Origin: UTCHB3 sp964531325 | Lineage (GTDB): Bacteria > Bacteroidota > Ignavibacteria > Ignavibacteriales > Ignavibacteriaceae | NCBI GenBank assembly: GCA_964531325.1 | Contig: CAZHCW010000014.1 | Span: 36,230-100,229, forward strand | Direction: 5' to 3' | DNA: 64,000 nt | In this document: in pieces, positions 1 through 9,148 of the stretch | How the letters are laid out: the number at the start of each line of letters is the position of its first letter | Position numbering within the stretch: the stretch's first letter is position 1 | Program-made: the position numbers and the translations under genes | Notes under the pieces: model-generated | Database searches by the model: none | Seen by the model: only the letters and a program-made list of their open reading frames with translations | What the model was told of the DNA's origin: nothing

Positions 1-6
1 CTTGTG

Positions 7-477
7 TTAACTGATTTCCAAAACTTCGAATTTAATAATACCTGCAGGAGCGTTCACAACCGCAATTTCTCCAACCGACTTATTCAATAAGCCTTGGCCA
101 ACAGGTGAGGAGATCGAAATCTTTCCCTGTGCAAGATCGGCTTCTTCGTTGGAAACAATTTGATAAACAATCTCTTTCATTGTTTTCAAATTTTTTATTT
201 TAACTTTTGCAAGTATATGAATTTTATCCTTCGGCATTGAAGCAGGATCAATAACTTTTGTTTTAGCGAGCAATGATTCCAATTTGTGTATTTTCAGCTC
301 AAAAAGCCCTTGGGCTTCTTTTGCGGCATCATACTCGGCATTTTCAGATAGATCTCCATGAGCGCGTGCTTCAGCGATTTTACCGGCAATCTCTTTTCTA
401 CCGGTTGATTTCATTTCAGCAAGCTCTCTTTCAAGCTCAATGAGTCTGTCTTGTGATAAATATACAATGTCTTGCAT
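7..477 (-). CDS. greA: Transcription elongation factor GreA
   Basis: A 156-residue GreA/GreB-family protein, the usual family length. It has the N-terminal antiparallel coiled coil with the conserved 'ARAHGDLSENAEYDAAKEAQ' loop, whose acidic residues reach the RNA polymerase active site, followed by the FKBP-like C-terminal domain ('ISISSPVGQGLLNKSVGE'). GreA rescues backtracked polymerase by stimulating transcript cleavage. I start it at the ATG of 'MQDIVYLS', preceded by GGGAGT; a longer in-frame start at 525 would add 16 unconserved residues and run through a hairpin. The gene lies downstream of, and is separated by that hairpin from, the M28 peptidase gene, so it is probably transcribed on its own. 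Confidence 0.95.
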   Translation of the reverse strand: MQDIVYLSQDRLIELERELAEMKSTGRKEIAGKIAEARAHGDLSENAEYDAAKEAQGLFELKIHKLESLLAKTKVIDPASMPKDKIHILAKVKIKNLKTMKEIVYQIVSNEEADLAQGKISISSPVGQGLLNKSVGEIAVVNAPAGIIKFEVLEIS

Positions 478-502
478 ATTACTCCCAATTTGAATGTGAA
501 CT

Positions 503-544
503 AAAAAAAATTGCCACTCCCTCAAAAAAATTGAGAGTGTGGCA
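503..544 (-). terminator. Strong hairpin with U-tract between the M28 peptidase gene and greA
   Basis: Read on the minus strand, arms at 544-531 and 525-512 form a stem of 14 pairs with one mismatch and one wobble around a 5-nt loop, followed by a run of eight T. This is a classic intrinsic terminator for the M28 gene. It also lies between a good -7-like box (555-548) and the greA start, so it may act as a leader terminator of greA. Confidence 0.8.
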
Positions 545-547
545 GCC

Positions 548-578
548 CAAATTTAAGCAATTTTATTGACTTTATCAA
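548..578 (-). promoter_or_regulatory. Candidate greA promoter (Bacteroidota-type)
   Basis: On the minus strand TTG (578-576), a 20-bp spacer and TAAATTTG (555-548) match the group consensus TTTG-N19-TAnnTTTG. The predicted start, near 542, would fall at the edge of the hairpin at 503-544, giving greA a leader of about 65 nt that contains most of this hairpin. Confidence 0.45.
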
Positions 579-597
579 GTCATATCATATTGGTAGC

Positions 598-1977
598 CTA
601 AAACGGATATTCCTCCTGTTTTTTTAGCCTGGGCTCAAGATTGTGATCCTTTAAAAGTTTTATAATTTCTTCTTTAGAGGCTCTTTTGTAAGGTGTATCT
701 GAGAAGGAGAGACCATTCGCCAAAAAAGCCACAGCGATTGCTCCATACGAGATATAATCTTTGTCAACTTTGTCGAAGGTATCCCCAAAATCATGATAGT
801 GCTCAGTCATCTCTTTTGTCATACCACCAGTTGGAGTGAGTACTGGAATTCCTTCAAACATGAAAAACATGTGGTCACTGTTTGTCCATGCCGTGCTCAT
901 AATATTCGACAGGTCGTAAGATCCACTTTGGGAAGTTATTTCTTTAATTGCGGGTATTAAATGATTAAACCCCATGACATTATAACCATTAACTTTTCCG
1001 GGCATATCAAGGTTGAACATTGCATAAATTGAATCATTTTTATGTTTTTCAACATATTTTTTTGAACCCCACAGACCGGTTTCCTCACCATTAAACCAGA
1101 CAAATTCAATTGTTCGTTCCGGTTTTATCCCCAGTTTATTCAATAAAACCGCAGCTTCAAAGATAACAGCACTTCCATGACCGTTGTCAATTGCGCCATC
1201 GCTAAGGTCCCAACTGTCGAAATGTGCACCCACAACTATCTTCTCTTTTTTTGTTCCCTGGAGGGTATAAATAAGATTTTTCGAAACTCCTGTTTTAACA
1301 AAGGAGTTACAAGTAATATCCATAACCACTTTCTCTCCGTTTTCAAGTAATCTTTTCAACTTGCTTCCTTCTTCATTGGTGAGAGAAAAAGCAGGAATTG
1401 GAAGCGGAGTTCCTTTAAAATTTCCAACACCACAAAGAACCTTACCCCCTTTGGCTTCATTGATGAAGAGAGCTGCAACTGCCCCCATTTTGTGAGCGAT
1501 CCTGATAGCCTCACCTCTTAACAATTCATCACGACCTTTAGGTCTTGTCTGGCTTATTACAACGATCTTTCCTGAAGCATTAAGTCCTTCATAGTCAACT
1601 TCATAACCGGAAAGGACATAAATAACCTCCCCCTTTTCAATCCCGGCAGGCGAAGAGTAAGCGAGGGCACTTGCTCTTAATTCCTTTTTATATGGAACGG
1701 TCATTAAAACTCTATCTTCACCCCTGTACCAAACAGGAGAGGTGAATTCTTCATATTCAGAAGCAAGTCCGTTATTACTCAGCTCTTTTTTAAGAATTTC
1801 AAAACCAAGTTCATTTTGAGGTGTTCCCATCAGTCTGCCTCCGGCAAGGTCACACACTTTCTCAAGCATGTAGTAGCCGAAATTGTTGGCGAATGCTTTT
1901 CCGGTCAATGGTTCGATCTTCAGTTGGGCTGATAAAGTTACAGAAATTAAAAAGAAGAGGGTAAAAAGTTTTTTCAT
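598..1977 (-). CDS. Secreted M28-family zinc aminopeptidase with PA domain
   Basis: A 459-residue exported metallopeptidase resembling carboxypeptidase Q and other M28 enzymes. Residues 1-17 form a Sec signal peptide ending LSAQ. A protease-associated (PA) insert spans roughly 115-220. Zinc-binding and catalytic residues are visible: H252 and D254 in 'AHFDSWD', D264 in 'GAIDNGHG', E298/E299 in 'FNGEETGLWG', and a C-terminal H in 'HYHDFGDT'. It should trim peptides in the periplasm or outside the cell. The start at 1977 gives the signal peptide; an upstream start would overlap the MBOAT gene. It is the last gene of a minus-strand run with the MBOAT and SGNH genes (1-bp gap), though its link to their function is unclear. 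Confidence 0.85.
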   Translation of the reverse strand: MKKLFTLFFLISVTLSAQLKIEPLTGKAFANNFGYYMLEKVCDLAGGRLMGTPQNELGFEILKKELSNNGLASEYEEFTSPVWYRGEDRVLMTVPYKKELRASALAYSSPAGIEKGEVIYVLSGYEVDYEGLNASGKIVVISQTRPKGRDELLRGEAIRIAHKMGAVAALFINEAKGGKVLCGVGNFKGTPLPIPAFSLTNEEGSKLKRLLENGEKVVMDITCNSFVKTGVSKNLIYTLQGTKKEKIVVGAHFDSWDLSDGAIDNGHGSAVIFEAAVLLNKLGIKPERTIEFVWFNGEETGLWGSKKYVEKHKNDSIYAMFNLDMPGKVNGYNVMGFNHLIPAIKEITSQSGSYDLSNIMSTAWTNSDHMFFMFEGIPVLTPTGGMTKEMTEHYHDFGDTFDKVDKDYISYGAIAVAFLANGLSFSDTPYKRASKEEIIKLLKDHNLEPRLKKQEEYPF

Positions 1978-1978
1978 T

Positions 1979-3457
1979 TTAGAACTCGATATAAACAAAA
2001 GGTAAAGTTGAGGTTCCAAGAACCTGGTAAACAAAAATAATAACCAACGCAAAAGCAGAGGCTTTTAAAGTCCAATGAATCGCGGCAAATTTAACATAAA
2101 CAGATTTGTAAAATCTTTCCGGAAGAAAGGCCAGAAAGAGCCCGATTACCATAACGAGAAAGGGTGTAAGGTAATATTCCAGCCACTTTTCGATATGTAC
2201 AATCTTAATCTCAGAAAAAAGTTTGTAGATAAAAGTTTGTGCACTTTCAAGAGAGGGAGCTTTAAAAATAATGAATGAAAATGCAATTACATGAAAAGTA
2301 ACAAGGATTTCAAACCATCTGAAATATTTTTCGTTAACTTTGGCAGCAAGCTTTTTTCGAGTATTTCGAAACATTGTATCGAATACAATACAAAGCCCAT
2401 GAATTAGCCCCCACACAATAAAGGTAAGATTTGCACCATGCCAAATTCCTGAAATGAGGAAAGTAACGAGGATAGCGATATAAATACCGGAAATTCCGAT
2501 CCTTCTTAAAGAAAAACTGAGGGGATTAAAAATATTATCACTCAGGAAAGTGTAAAGAGTAATGTGCCATCGTCGCCAGAATTCACTTACAGAATTTGCA
2601 AGAAATGGTTTTCTGAAGTTTTCCTCAAGCTCAAAGCCCAATAAATATGCCATTCCTCTTACAATATCGGTGTAACCCGAAAAGTCGAAATATAGCTGAA
2701 GAAACGCACCATATCCGGCAATAAGGCACTCAAAGGATGTAAAAAGATTTGGATTCTCAAAAACTCTGTCAACAAAGTTCAATGCAATAAAATCTGCGAT
2801 CAAAACCTTTTTAAGAATTCCGGTAATAAGCAGAAAAATACCTTTACTCACATTTTCGCGAGTGATTTTAGTTTCACCTCGAAACTGAGGTAGCAGATTT
2901 GTGGCTTTTGAGATGGGTCCCGCTACAATGGTGGGGAAAAATGAAACATATAAGAGGTAGTTGACCAAGTTGGTTTCAGCCTCTTCAATCTCCTCCCTGT
3001 AAATTGATAAAATATAGCCGAGGGATTTAAAGATGTAGTATGAAATGCCAACAGGAGTTAAAATTTCCCGGGTGAAATAGGAAAAAAACTGAGAAGATTG
3101 CAACCCAAACTGATTTACGATAAAAAAAGTGTATTTAAAATAGATCAGAATTCCAACATTTGCAATTACAGAAATTGCAAGCAAAATTCTTCGTTTGGTC
3201 AGAGAGTTTTCTTTGAAGAGATACTTTCCAACAAAAAAATCGATGAAGCCCACCGCAATAAGCAGACCGATATATTCACCGGAGATTTTGTAGTAGAAAT
3301 AAAGACTAAAGACCAGAAGTATGGCATTTCGCGCTTTTATATTTTTCGCGAATGCTGTAAATAATATATAAAGTACTGTGAACAGAAAGAAAAATAGTAC
3401 CGAATTAAACAACAAGGGGTTACCCTGGTTGTATTTTAAAAGTTCAATTGCTTCCAA
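1979..3457 (-). CDS. MBOAT-family membrane O-acyltransferase (AlgI/DltB/PatA class)
   Basis: A 492-residue polytopic membrane protein with about ten or more hydrophobic segments. The family signature is present: 'SEFWRRWHITLYTFLSDNIF' and the catalytic-histidine segment 'SGIWHGANLTFIVWG'. It ends in the aromatic tail 'LPFVYIEF', resembling the 'FIYF.F' end of AlgI relatives. MBOAT proteins of this class pass an acyl group across the inner membrane to a periplasmic or surface acceptor, usually working with an SGNH partner. Two SGNH genes lie directly upstream in the same operon (20-bp gap to the LysM-bearing one). No ligase or carrier protein gene is adjacent, so acetyl-CoA or another acyl-CoA is the more likely donor here. 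The acceptor is unknown; the LysM domain next door suggests peptidoglycan. Confidence 0.9.
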   Translation of the reverse strand: MEAIELLKYNQGNPLLFNSVLFFFLFTVLYILFTAFAKNIKARNAILLVFSLYFYYKISGEYIGLLIAVGFIDFFVGKYLFKENSLTKRRILLAISVIANVGILIYFKYTFFIVNQFGLQSSQFFSYFTREILTPVGISYYIFKSLGYILSIYREEIEEAETNLVNYLLYVSFFPTIVAGPISKATNLLPQFRGETKITRENVSKGIFLLITGILKKVLIADFIALNFVDRVFENPNLFTSFECLIAGYGAFLQLYFDFSGYTDIVRGMAYLLGFELEENFRKPFLANSVSEFWRRWHITLYTFLSDNIFNPLSFSLRRIGISGIYIAILVTFLISGIWHGANLTFIVWGLIHGLCIVFDTMFRNTRKKLAAKVNEKYFRWFEILVTFHVIAFSFIIFKAPSLESAQTFIYKLFSEIKIVHIEKWLEYYLTPFLVMVIGLFLAFLPERFYKSVYVKFAAIHWTLKASAFALVIIFVYQVLGTSTLPFVYIEF

Positions 3458-3477
3458 AAGTCAGACCGGTTCCCCCG

Positions 3478-5721
3478 TTATTTCTTCTTTGGTGGAATTT
3501 TTATTTTTTGTCCGGGTTTTATAATATCACCTTTTATTCCGTTAGCCGCTTTTAACTGATTAACAGGGATTCCGGTTTTTTGTGATAACCCTGCCCATGT
3601 ATCACCACTTTTCACGCTATAACTTGAACCTGTAGTTGTGGTTGTCGTTTTTTTAGGGGTGGTTTTCCCTGTTTTTTTCGTTACATTTTTGTTTGATTTG
3701 TTGTTTGCATACTTATTCCCGTATTTTGTTGTTGTTTTGGGAGCAACATAGGCGTTTTTCTGTGGAACCTTTATATTTTGTCCCGGTCTGATAATATCAC
3801 CCTGTGTTCCATTTGCAGCTTTTAGCTGGTTTACAGGAATTCCTGTGCGTTTTGAGATGGCATACCAGGTGTCCCCGTTTCGAACGCTGTAGTTGGAAAT
3901 TACGGGAGTCGGTGTTTTTTTTGCTGTGGTTTTATAACCATAGTTATTCCCGTAATAAGTGTTTCGAGATGAATAACTTTTGGTTACAGGCTTGTTTGCA
4001 GTGGAAGTGGTTGGAGTAGTGTTATTTGTATAAGCAGTAACCGGGGTTTTAACTCTTTTTGTGTAAACTTTAAGTTCCTGATTAACAGAAAGGGCTCCAA
4101 AAAAATTGTTCCACTCACGAATGTCACTAATTTCGACATTGTAAAGTTTTGCGATTGAACGGATCGATTCGCCGCCCAATACTTTATGCATCTTAAATTC
4201 GCCGTTGGCATCTTTAAGAACAGATGTAGCATTCCCCCCTGTGATAACAGTGGTATTTGAGGCGGATACACTTTGACTTTCATTGTTATCAACATAGATA
4301 GCGAGGTCACCCGGGATAGCCCCTTCGAGCACTTTATTATTTACAACAAGTGTTCTTTCCCCCTCGTTGAATCTTTTCATCGAGTTCTGTAAAGCTGTAA
4401 GATAGAGTTCACCTTTAAGGTTATAGCCTTTCGAAGTGAGGTGAATCTGATCAACATTTGCCAGATAATTTGCTCGCCAGCTCAACATAGAGTTTTTTCC
4501 ACCACTAACATTATAGACATCGTAGAATAGACAGCCATTCTCAAACGCCACATCTCTTACCAACTGCGCAAAATTTAAACAAGCACTAACATTATTTCGT
4601 TTGTTAAACGCATCCTGAATATTAAACAACATAATTGAAACACCCGGAACAGCATTTTTTACTTTATTCACTATTGCAACTAAATTTTGCTTCATCGAGG
4701 CTTCGTCGTATCCGCCGGCAAAAAAATCATTTATGCCGAGATCAAGAATAAAGAGATCAGGGTTGTAGTCCTTAATTTCATCTTCAAATTTTGACTGTCT
4801 TAGAATACTACCAAGACCGGCTCCATTAACTCCGGTGCTTGCGTAAAGAACACCATTTTCATTTGCCGATTCAAGCATGATGCCGTAACAAATGAATGCT
4901 GTCTGCTGATCATTCGTCTTTCTGAATGAAACTTCAATGCTCTCAAGGTCAGAGTCAACTGTGGCTTTAAGAACAGTTCTGTTGTCATCATCATTAGAAG
5001 TTAAAATTACAGGCTCTGAAACGCCATTCACCTTAAGTACCACATCAAACATCGATACACCCTTTTCAGTGTATATCTTGATTATGTTTTTTGGAGATTT
5101 CAGCGTTGTTTTCGAAAATACGAGCTTAAAATTAGCGTTTGGGTCGGTTGTAGAGATTGTATAACCGGCAAGACCTATTTGAAGAAGTGGCGAGGCTTCA
5201 GTATTTTTTGAGAATAGCCATTTTCCTTTTGAGTAAGTAAAATAGTCGTAGGCTGAGTGAGTTTTAGCCGCCGAATAAGGGAAAACAATCCCTCTTCCGC
5301 CCATTCCATACATTTTTTGCAGTTCTTCCCGAACATAACCGGTATAGATGTCCGCTTGTAAGTGTGAATCACCGATGTGGAGAATTCTCAGTTTTTTATT
5401 TTTCGCATTTGCAAGTTTTGAGAAAAACACTTCAGCAACTTTTTCATCGTTCCATTCGATAAAATTCTGACTGGTTCTCAAAAAAGGAAACGACCCAAGC
5501 CGGGTTGATCCTTCAACTGCTGAATTCAAAGTATTTGACACACCAGGAGATGCGTCATTTTGTATCACTTCTATCGAATCCGGAGGAGGGAGAACTCCCT
5601 TGGATAAATTTGTAGGGCTTGTACCTGCCAGGAGAGTCCCGAAGCTACTGCACAAAACGATAATTAAAAGATTTTTTCTTTTCTTTATCGTATTACGCAG
5701 ACCTGGTATAACTTTCTTCAT
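3478..5721 (-). CDS. Exported SGNH/GDSL hydrolase-fold protein with three LysM domains
   Basis: A 747-residue protein with an N-terminal hydrophobic export segment (about 17-33). The SGNH domain spans about 105-450: block I 'ILHIGDSHLQAD' with nucleophile S119, block III 'LDLGINDFF', and the D-x-x-H pair in 'DQIHLTSKGY'. Three LysM repeats follow at about 510-556, 609-653 and 699-743; the last two are nearly alike ('GDTW...SxKTGIPVNQLKAANG'), separated by Thr/Lys/Asn-rich linkers. LysM binds glycan chains containing GlcNAc, so the catalytic domain is probably held on peptidoglycan. It sits between an SGNH gene and an MBOAT gene, a typical transferase/esterase partnership. It may be an acyl transferase or an esterase; the sequence does not decide. 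Confidence 0.85.
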   Translation of the reverse strand: MKKVIPGLRNTIKKRKNLLIIVLCSSFGTLLAGTSPTNLSKGVLPPPDSIEVIQNDASPGVSNTLNSAVEGSTRLGSFPFLRTSQNFIEWNDEKVAEVFFSKLANAKNKKLRILHIGDSHLQADIYTGYVREELQKMYGMGGRGIVFPYSAAKTHSAYDYFTYSKGKWLFSKNTEASPLLQIGLAGYTISTTDPNANFKLVFSKTTLKSPKNIIKIYTEKGVSMFDVVLKVNGVSEPVILTSNDDDNRTVLKATVDSDLESIEVSFRKTNDQQTAFICYGIMLESANENGVLYASTGVNGAGLGSILRQSKFEDEIKDYNPDLFILDLGINDFFAGGYDEASMKQNLVAIVNKVKNAVPGVSIMLFNIQDAFNKRNNVSACLNFAQLVRDVAFENGCLFYDVYNVSGGKNSMLSWRANYLANVDQIHLTSKGYNLKGELYLTALQNSMKRFNEGERTLVVNNKVLEGAIPGDLAIYVDNNESQSVSASNTTVITGGNATSVLKDANGEFKMHKVLGGESIRSIAKLYNVEISDIREWNNFFGALSVNQELKVYTKRVKTPVTAYTNNTTPTTSTANKPVTKSYSSRNTYYGNNYGYKTTAKKTPTPVISNYSVRNGDTWYAISKRTGIPVNQLKAANGTQGDIIRPGQNIKVPQKNAYVAPKTTTKYGNKYANNKSNKNVTKKTGKTTPKKTTTTTTGSSYSVKSGDTWAGLSQKTGIPVNQLKAANGIKGDIIKPGQKIKIPPKKK

Positions 5722-5748
5722 GGTGCCATCCGTTCTGTTGTTTAACGG

Positions 5749-7383
5749 TTAATTAATTTTAATTCTTTCCAAATATTCTTTATATGCTCCATTAATTCCC
5801 TTAAATAACTCGGCTGCTATAATCTTCTGACCCCTGTTAATAAAATGACCATCGCGAGCGGCATAACCTTTCTGTGCCCAGGCGGCGATTGAGTTCTCTC
5901 CACCCATAAGGTGGTAGGTATCCCAAAATGCACATCCATTTTCAATGGCACATTGCTTCATAATTTCAACAACTCTCCCGATATAAGGATGAGAAACATT
6001 ACTTCCTCTCCTTATTACCCCCATGTCACCGGGTCCTATCACTAATACGGACGCATTTTTTGCCCTGCTTTTCATTCCTGAAAAAAGGTTGGAATAATAT
6101 TTTTTCACTCTTGCCAGATCAGATTCTTTTTTAATCGTCGGCATAACATTCATTCCAAACTGTAAGATAATCAGTTTTACATTTAAATCATCATACTGCG
6201 ACTCTAAATAATTTTTATCGATCTTTAACAAACCGTCGCCTGAGTGCCCTCTTATCGCTAAATTATCAATTTGAACGCCAATATTCCCGTCAAAAAAGAA
6301 TCCATAAAGTTCAGGATTACTGCCGGTTCTTATATCAAACCTGATGGTGCTGCCATTTCCACGATATTTAACATATTTAAGACCAAAGGGATTTCCCCCG
6401 TCGAGATCAAGAGTTGTAATTTCATCCCCGCTTTTCAGATCACTGATTTTTACCTGAGCATTTGATCCTGTTTTACCGTAAAAAACACCGATTTTACTGA
6501 ATTTTACTGCCTTACCAAAATTTATGGTAACATTTCCTCTCAAAGATGTGTTTTTTTTCTTTTTAGGAACTTGTTTGCCGGCTGAACTTAAAAAATTGTA
6601 ACTGTCCGCAAGGTAAACTGAATTTTTCGATGAAAACAGTGACCCTCCAGAGGTGTCAGGGGGTATCGCTTCCTCTTGTTCAATTTTCTCCTCAACAGGT
6701 GACCCGTTATCAATCTCTTCATCATCAGTGGTTTTTTTCTTTTCCTTTCCGTTATCTTTTCCCTTTTCCTCTTTTTTCCCGTTCCCGTATTTGAAGACAA
6801 GGCCGGATAGAGCATATTTATTTGAAGAATAACTGTTATTGAACACATTATACCTCTCCCAATTGCCGGAAGTTGACCTGAAATAGTTTACATTATCCGT
6901 AATGTCATCCACCGGAACATACCCAACCCCCTCGCCCCCAAATTCCTTTTGGAAAAATTCCCTCAAAAAAGAAGTTATTCTGTCTCCCTCAATCTGCGAA
7001 TCTCCGTAATGGGCAACTCTTACAATTCTGCTTTCACTCTCATTTTTGAGTGCTTTAAAGAAGCTGTCAAGTGCTTTTTTCCCATCAATTTCCGGATTTG
7101 TTAAATATCCATCAGCTCCGGCATCACTTTTTCCCTTTGTCGTGGTCTCCGGTTCAATTTCCTCTGAGTCATCATATTTACTTAAAAAGTTCTCAGCATT
7201 TTCATTATTTTGTTGGGCTGACTTAAATAAACTCTCCCGTACATCAGGAAAACTGATAACAAACTCTTCTCCATCAACTGGAGATTTGATAACAAAATCG
7301 GGTCCTAATAGTGAGAGACTTAATAAAAGTCCATTCACCAGGATGATGCTGAATAAGATCTGGAGTGTGTATTTGTTCATCAT
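5749..7383 (-). CDS. Membrane-anchored SGNH-fold protein
   Basis: A 544-residue protein with one N-terminal membrane segment (about 6-27) and a periplasmic SGNH domain. Block I is 'VAHYGDSQIEGD' with S129. Block III is 'LQFGMNVM', where the usual G-x-N-D aspartate is missing. The last block is 'DGHFINRGQ'. A Lys/Glu-rich, low-complexity insert (about 205-250) and a beta-rich insert split the fold, as in AlgX/AlgJ- and DltD-like partners of MBOAT proteins. It resembles the SGNH protein at 61116 more than its immediate neighbour. Two ATG codons are adjacent (7383 and 7380); either fits. It begins the minus-strand operon SGNH, SGNH-LysM, MBOAT, M28 and is divergent from another SGNH gene. Confidence 0.8.
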   Translation of the reverse strand: MMNKYTLQILFSIILVNGLLLSLSLLGPDFVIKSPVDGEEFVISFPDVRESLFKSAQQNNENAENFLSKYDDSEEIEPETTTKGKSDAGADGYLTNPEIDGKKALDSFFKALKNESESRIVRVAHYGDSQIEGDRITSFLREFFQKEFGGEGVGYVPVDDITDNVNYFRSTSGNWERYNVFNNSYSSNKYALSGLVFKYGNGKKEEKGKDNGKEKKKTTDDEEIDNGSPVEEKIEQEEAIPPDTSGGSLFSSKNSVYLADSYNFLSSAGKQVPKKKKNTSLRGNVTINFGKAVKFSKIGVFYGKTGSNAQVKISDLKSGDEITTLDLDGGNPFGLKYVKYRGNGSTIRFDIRTGSNPELYGFFFDGNIGVQIDNLAIRGHSGDGLLKIDKNYLESQYDDLNVKLIILQFGMNVMPTIKKESDLARVKKYYSNLFSGMKSRAKNASVLVIGPGDMGVIRRGSNVSHPYIGRVVEIMKQCAIENGCAFWDTYHLMGGENSIAAWAQKGYAARDGHFINRGQKIIAAELFKGINGAYKEYLERIKIN

Positions 7384-7401
7384 TTAGAGATATTAAAACA
7401 T

Positions 7402-7409
7402 CAAATTTA
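7402..7409 (-). promoter_or_regulatory. Candidate -7 box of the SGNH/MBOAT operon
   Basis: TAAATTTG on the minus strand matches TAnnTTTG and lies 19-26 bp upstream of the first gene of the operon. No convincing TTTG is seen 19 bp further upstream, so the call rests on one element only. Confidence 0.35.
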
Positions 7410-7459
7410 ACTAATAATCAGTGAATCACAGGTATAATAATCTGTCACCAAACCTCATT

Positions 7460-8539
7460 ATGATTAAAAAACCACTTTATATCTTATTTATAACTCTAAT
7501 ATTTTCAACATGTTACCATGCACAGTCGGATTTTAATGGATTTCCATTTCTTGTATTAGACGCCAATAAAATTGAAAATCCTCTTTCGATTGAAAAGATA
7601 CTCGATCAAAAATTTAAAACCGACTCGTCAGGTTCACAATTAAAGATATTTATCATTGGTGATTCTCATGTCATATCGGGTGATATTGCCAATTCTCTAA
7701 ATCGGGAACTCGCATCAAAATTTGGGGATGGTGGCACAACCCGCCTGACATTAAACAAGCTGTTCCCCTCGTCAATAGGGCATTCTCCCGTTAAAGTTTC
7801 CTCCACAGGGGGAGATATAAACGGTTTTACACTTTTGTCCAATACAACCATCGACAAATTATCCATCAAGGACAGGTCGGGAGTCGATGTGAAAATCAGC
7901 TCATCACAAAATAATAACAATCGTACAATTCAGGTTAAATTTTCTGATGAAGTACCCGATTTTTACATATCATCAGCGAAAAATGTTCCTCCAATTCACT
8001 CAAAAGGATTGATCACCCTCCGAAAAGGTGGTGGTGTGGTTACAACAAGTTTTGGGGTGACAGGAGCATCACTTTTAAGTTACAATGTTCAGATGAATTA
8101 TATCTATCCATTTATAGAAGCATACGATCCTGATATAATAATAGTGAATCTTGGCACAAACGATTGCACAGGCCCCAACTTTAATCTTCAATATATTAAT
8201 GTTGAATATGACAAGTTAATTTTAAAGTTGAAAAAAAATGCTCCGCAGGCTTCTTTTCTACTCATATCACCGCCTGACTTTTTCGGTTACAGCGGTGGAA
8301 AATATCAAAACAACAAGATGACCGGCGTTATGAAAGAGGGAATAACCAAACTTTCAGTAAAACACAACCTGGCAGTCTGGGATTTAAAGGCAGTTATGGG
8401 AGGTGATTCTTCAATGATTAAATGGGTAAAAGCGGAACTTGGGAGCAGAGACTACATCCATTTCACAAGTGAGGGACAAAAACTCATTGGTAAACTGTTG
8501 GGAAAAGCAATAATTGACCTCTTTAAAGAAGATCAGTAA
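7460..8539 (+). CDS. Secreted SGNH/GDSL hydrolase-family protein
   Basis: A 359-residue exported protein. A Sec signal peptide covers about 1-21. The SGNH blocks are intact: 'IFIIGDSHVISGD' with S69, 'VNLGTNDCTGPN', and 'DYIHFTSEGQ' with the D-x-x-H pair. The pattern of an intact G-T-N-D block makes it a better candidate for an active esterase than the two SGNH proteins with a damaged block III. I use the ATG at 7460 because the resulting N-terminus is a good signal peptide; an in-frame start at 7421 would bury it. It is transcribed away from the SGNH/MBOAT operon and its stop overlaps the convergent Rrf2 gene by 7 bp. The substrate is unknown; a surface acyl group is a reasonable guess from context. 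Confidence 0.8.
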   Translation: MIKKPLYILFITLIFSTCYHAQSDFNGFPFLVLDANKIENPLSIEKILDQKFKTDSSGSQLKIFIIGDSHVISGDIANSLNRELASKFGDGGTTRLTLNKLFPSSIGHSPVKVSSTGGDINGFTLLSNTTIDKLSIKDRSGVDVKISSSQNNNNRTIQVKFSDEVPDFYISSAKNVPPIHSKGLITLRKGGGVVTTSFGVTGASLLSYNVQMNYIYPFIEAYDPDIIIVNLGTNDCTGPNFNLQYINVEYDKLILKLKKNAPQASFLLISPPDFFGYSGGKYQNNKMTGVMKEGITKLSVKHNLAVWDLKAVMGGDSSMIKWVKAELGSRDYIHFTSEGQKLIGKLLGKAIIDLFKEDQ

Positions 8540-8979
8540 TTCCCTTTTGTAATCGACTCAATTTTATTAAATGACTTCTCTTTCATCGTTTCAAGAGTCT
8601 CCGTACTGAGCATGTTGTAGGCAATTGTTCTGATTCGGCCCCATTCATTATGCATCGGACAAGGGGTGGAAACCGAGCATCCCGGAAAACCCAATACACA
8701 CGAATTAAAAACATCGATCCCATCCAATACCATTACGATGTCAATCAGTTTTATCTCGGAGGCGTTTTTCCCGAGATAAAAACCACCGTTTTTTCCTTTT
8801 TTCGAAGCTACAATTTTTGAATCGGTAAGTATCTGCATCACCTTCGAAACAAACTCTTTTGGTACTTTTAATTTTTCAGCTACATGGCTTGCGTTCACTT
8901 TTTGATCAGGTTCAAGAGTGGAAAGATAAAGTACTGCTTGAATTCCAAGTTCACATTTTTTAGAAAAGATTACCGTCAT
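8533..8979 (-). CDS. Rrf2-family regulator with likely Fe-S cluster
   Basis: A 148-residue transcription factor with the Rrf2 winged helix-turn-helix near residues 5-75 ('ASHVAEKLKVPKEFVSKVMQ' recognition region, 'KKGKNGGFYLGKN' wing). Three cysteines, C94, C101 and C107, in 'SCVLGFPGCSVSTPC' have the spacing class seen in IscR and NsrR, which hold [2Fe-2S] or [4Fe-4S] clusters and sense iron-sulfur status, oxygen or NO. The precise cluster and signal cannot be read from the sequence. It is divergent from the FadD-like ligase gene and could control it or itself; nuoABCDEF, rich in Fe-S proteins, lies just beyond. The gene overlaps the end of the convergent SGNH gene. Confidence 0.85.
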   Translation of the reverse strand: MTVIFSKKCELGIQAVLYLSTLEPDQKVNASHVAEKLKVPKEFVSKVMQILTDSKIVASKKGKNGGFYLGKNASEIKLIDIVMVLDGIDVFNSCVLGFPGCSVSTPCPMHNEWGRIRTIAYNMLSTETLETMKEKSFNKIESITKGNY

Positions 8980-9148
8980 TTTGCTCTTTGGTTTGTGGTG
9001 TTTGCAAATCAGAATAAAAATACTGTTTAATATAACGCTTACAAATAAAATTGCAAAAAAAACAGGAACATTTTTTCGATTTTTATAATACTTATTAAAA
9101 TATTAATTAAGTTTCCTTTCAGCAAACTTAGATTTTTGAGGAAGTATT

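Noticed and set aside
478..525. Longer greA start at 525
   Set aside because: It adds 16 unconserved residues encoded within a terminator hairpin; the start at 477 has a ribosome site and the normal family length.
3804..4310. Open frames on the other strand or frame over the LysM region
   Set aside because: They are shadows of the Thr/Lys-rich repetitive coding sequence, with no start signals or recognisable domains.
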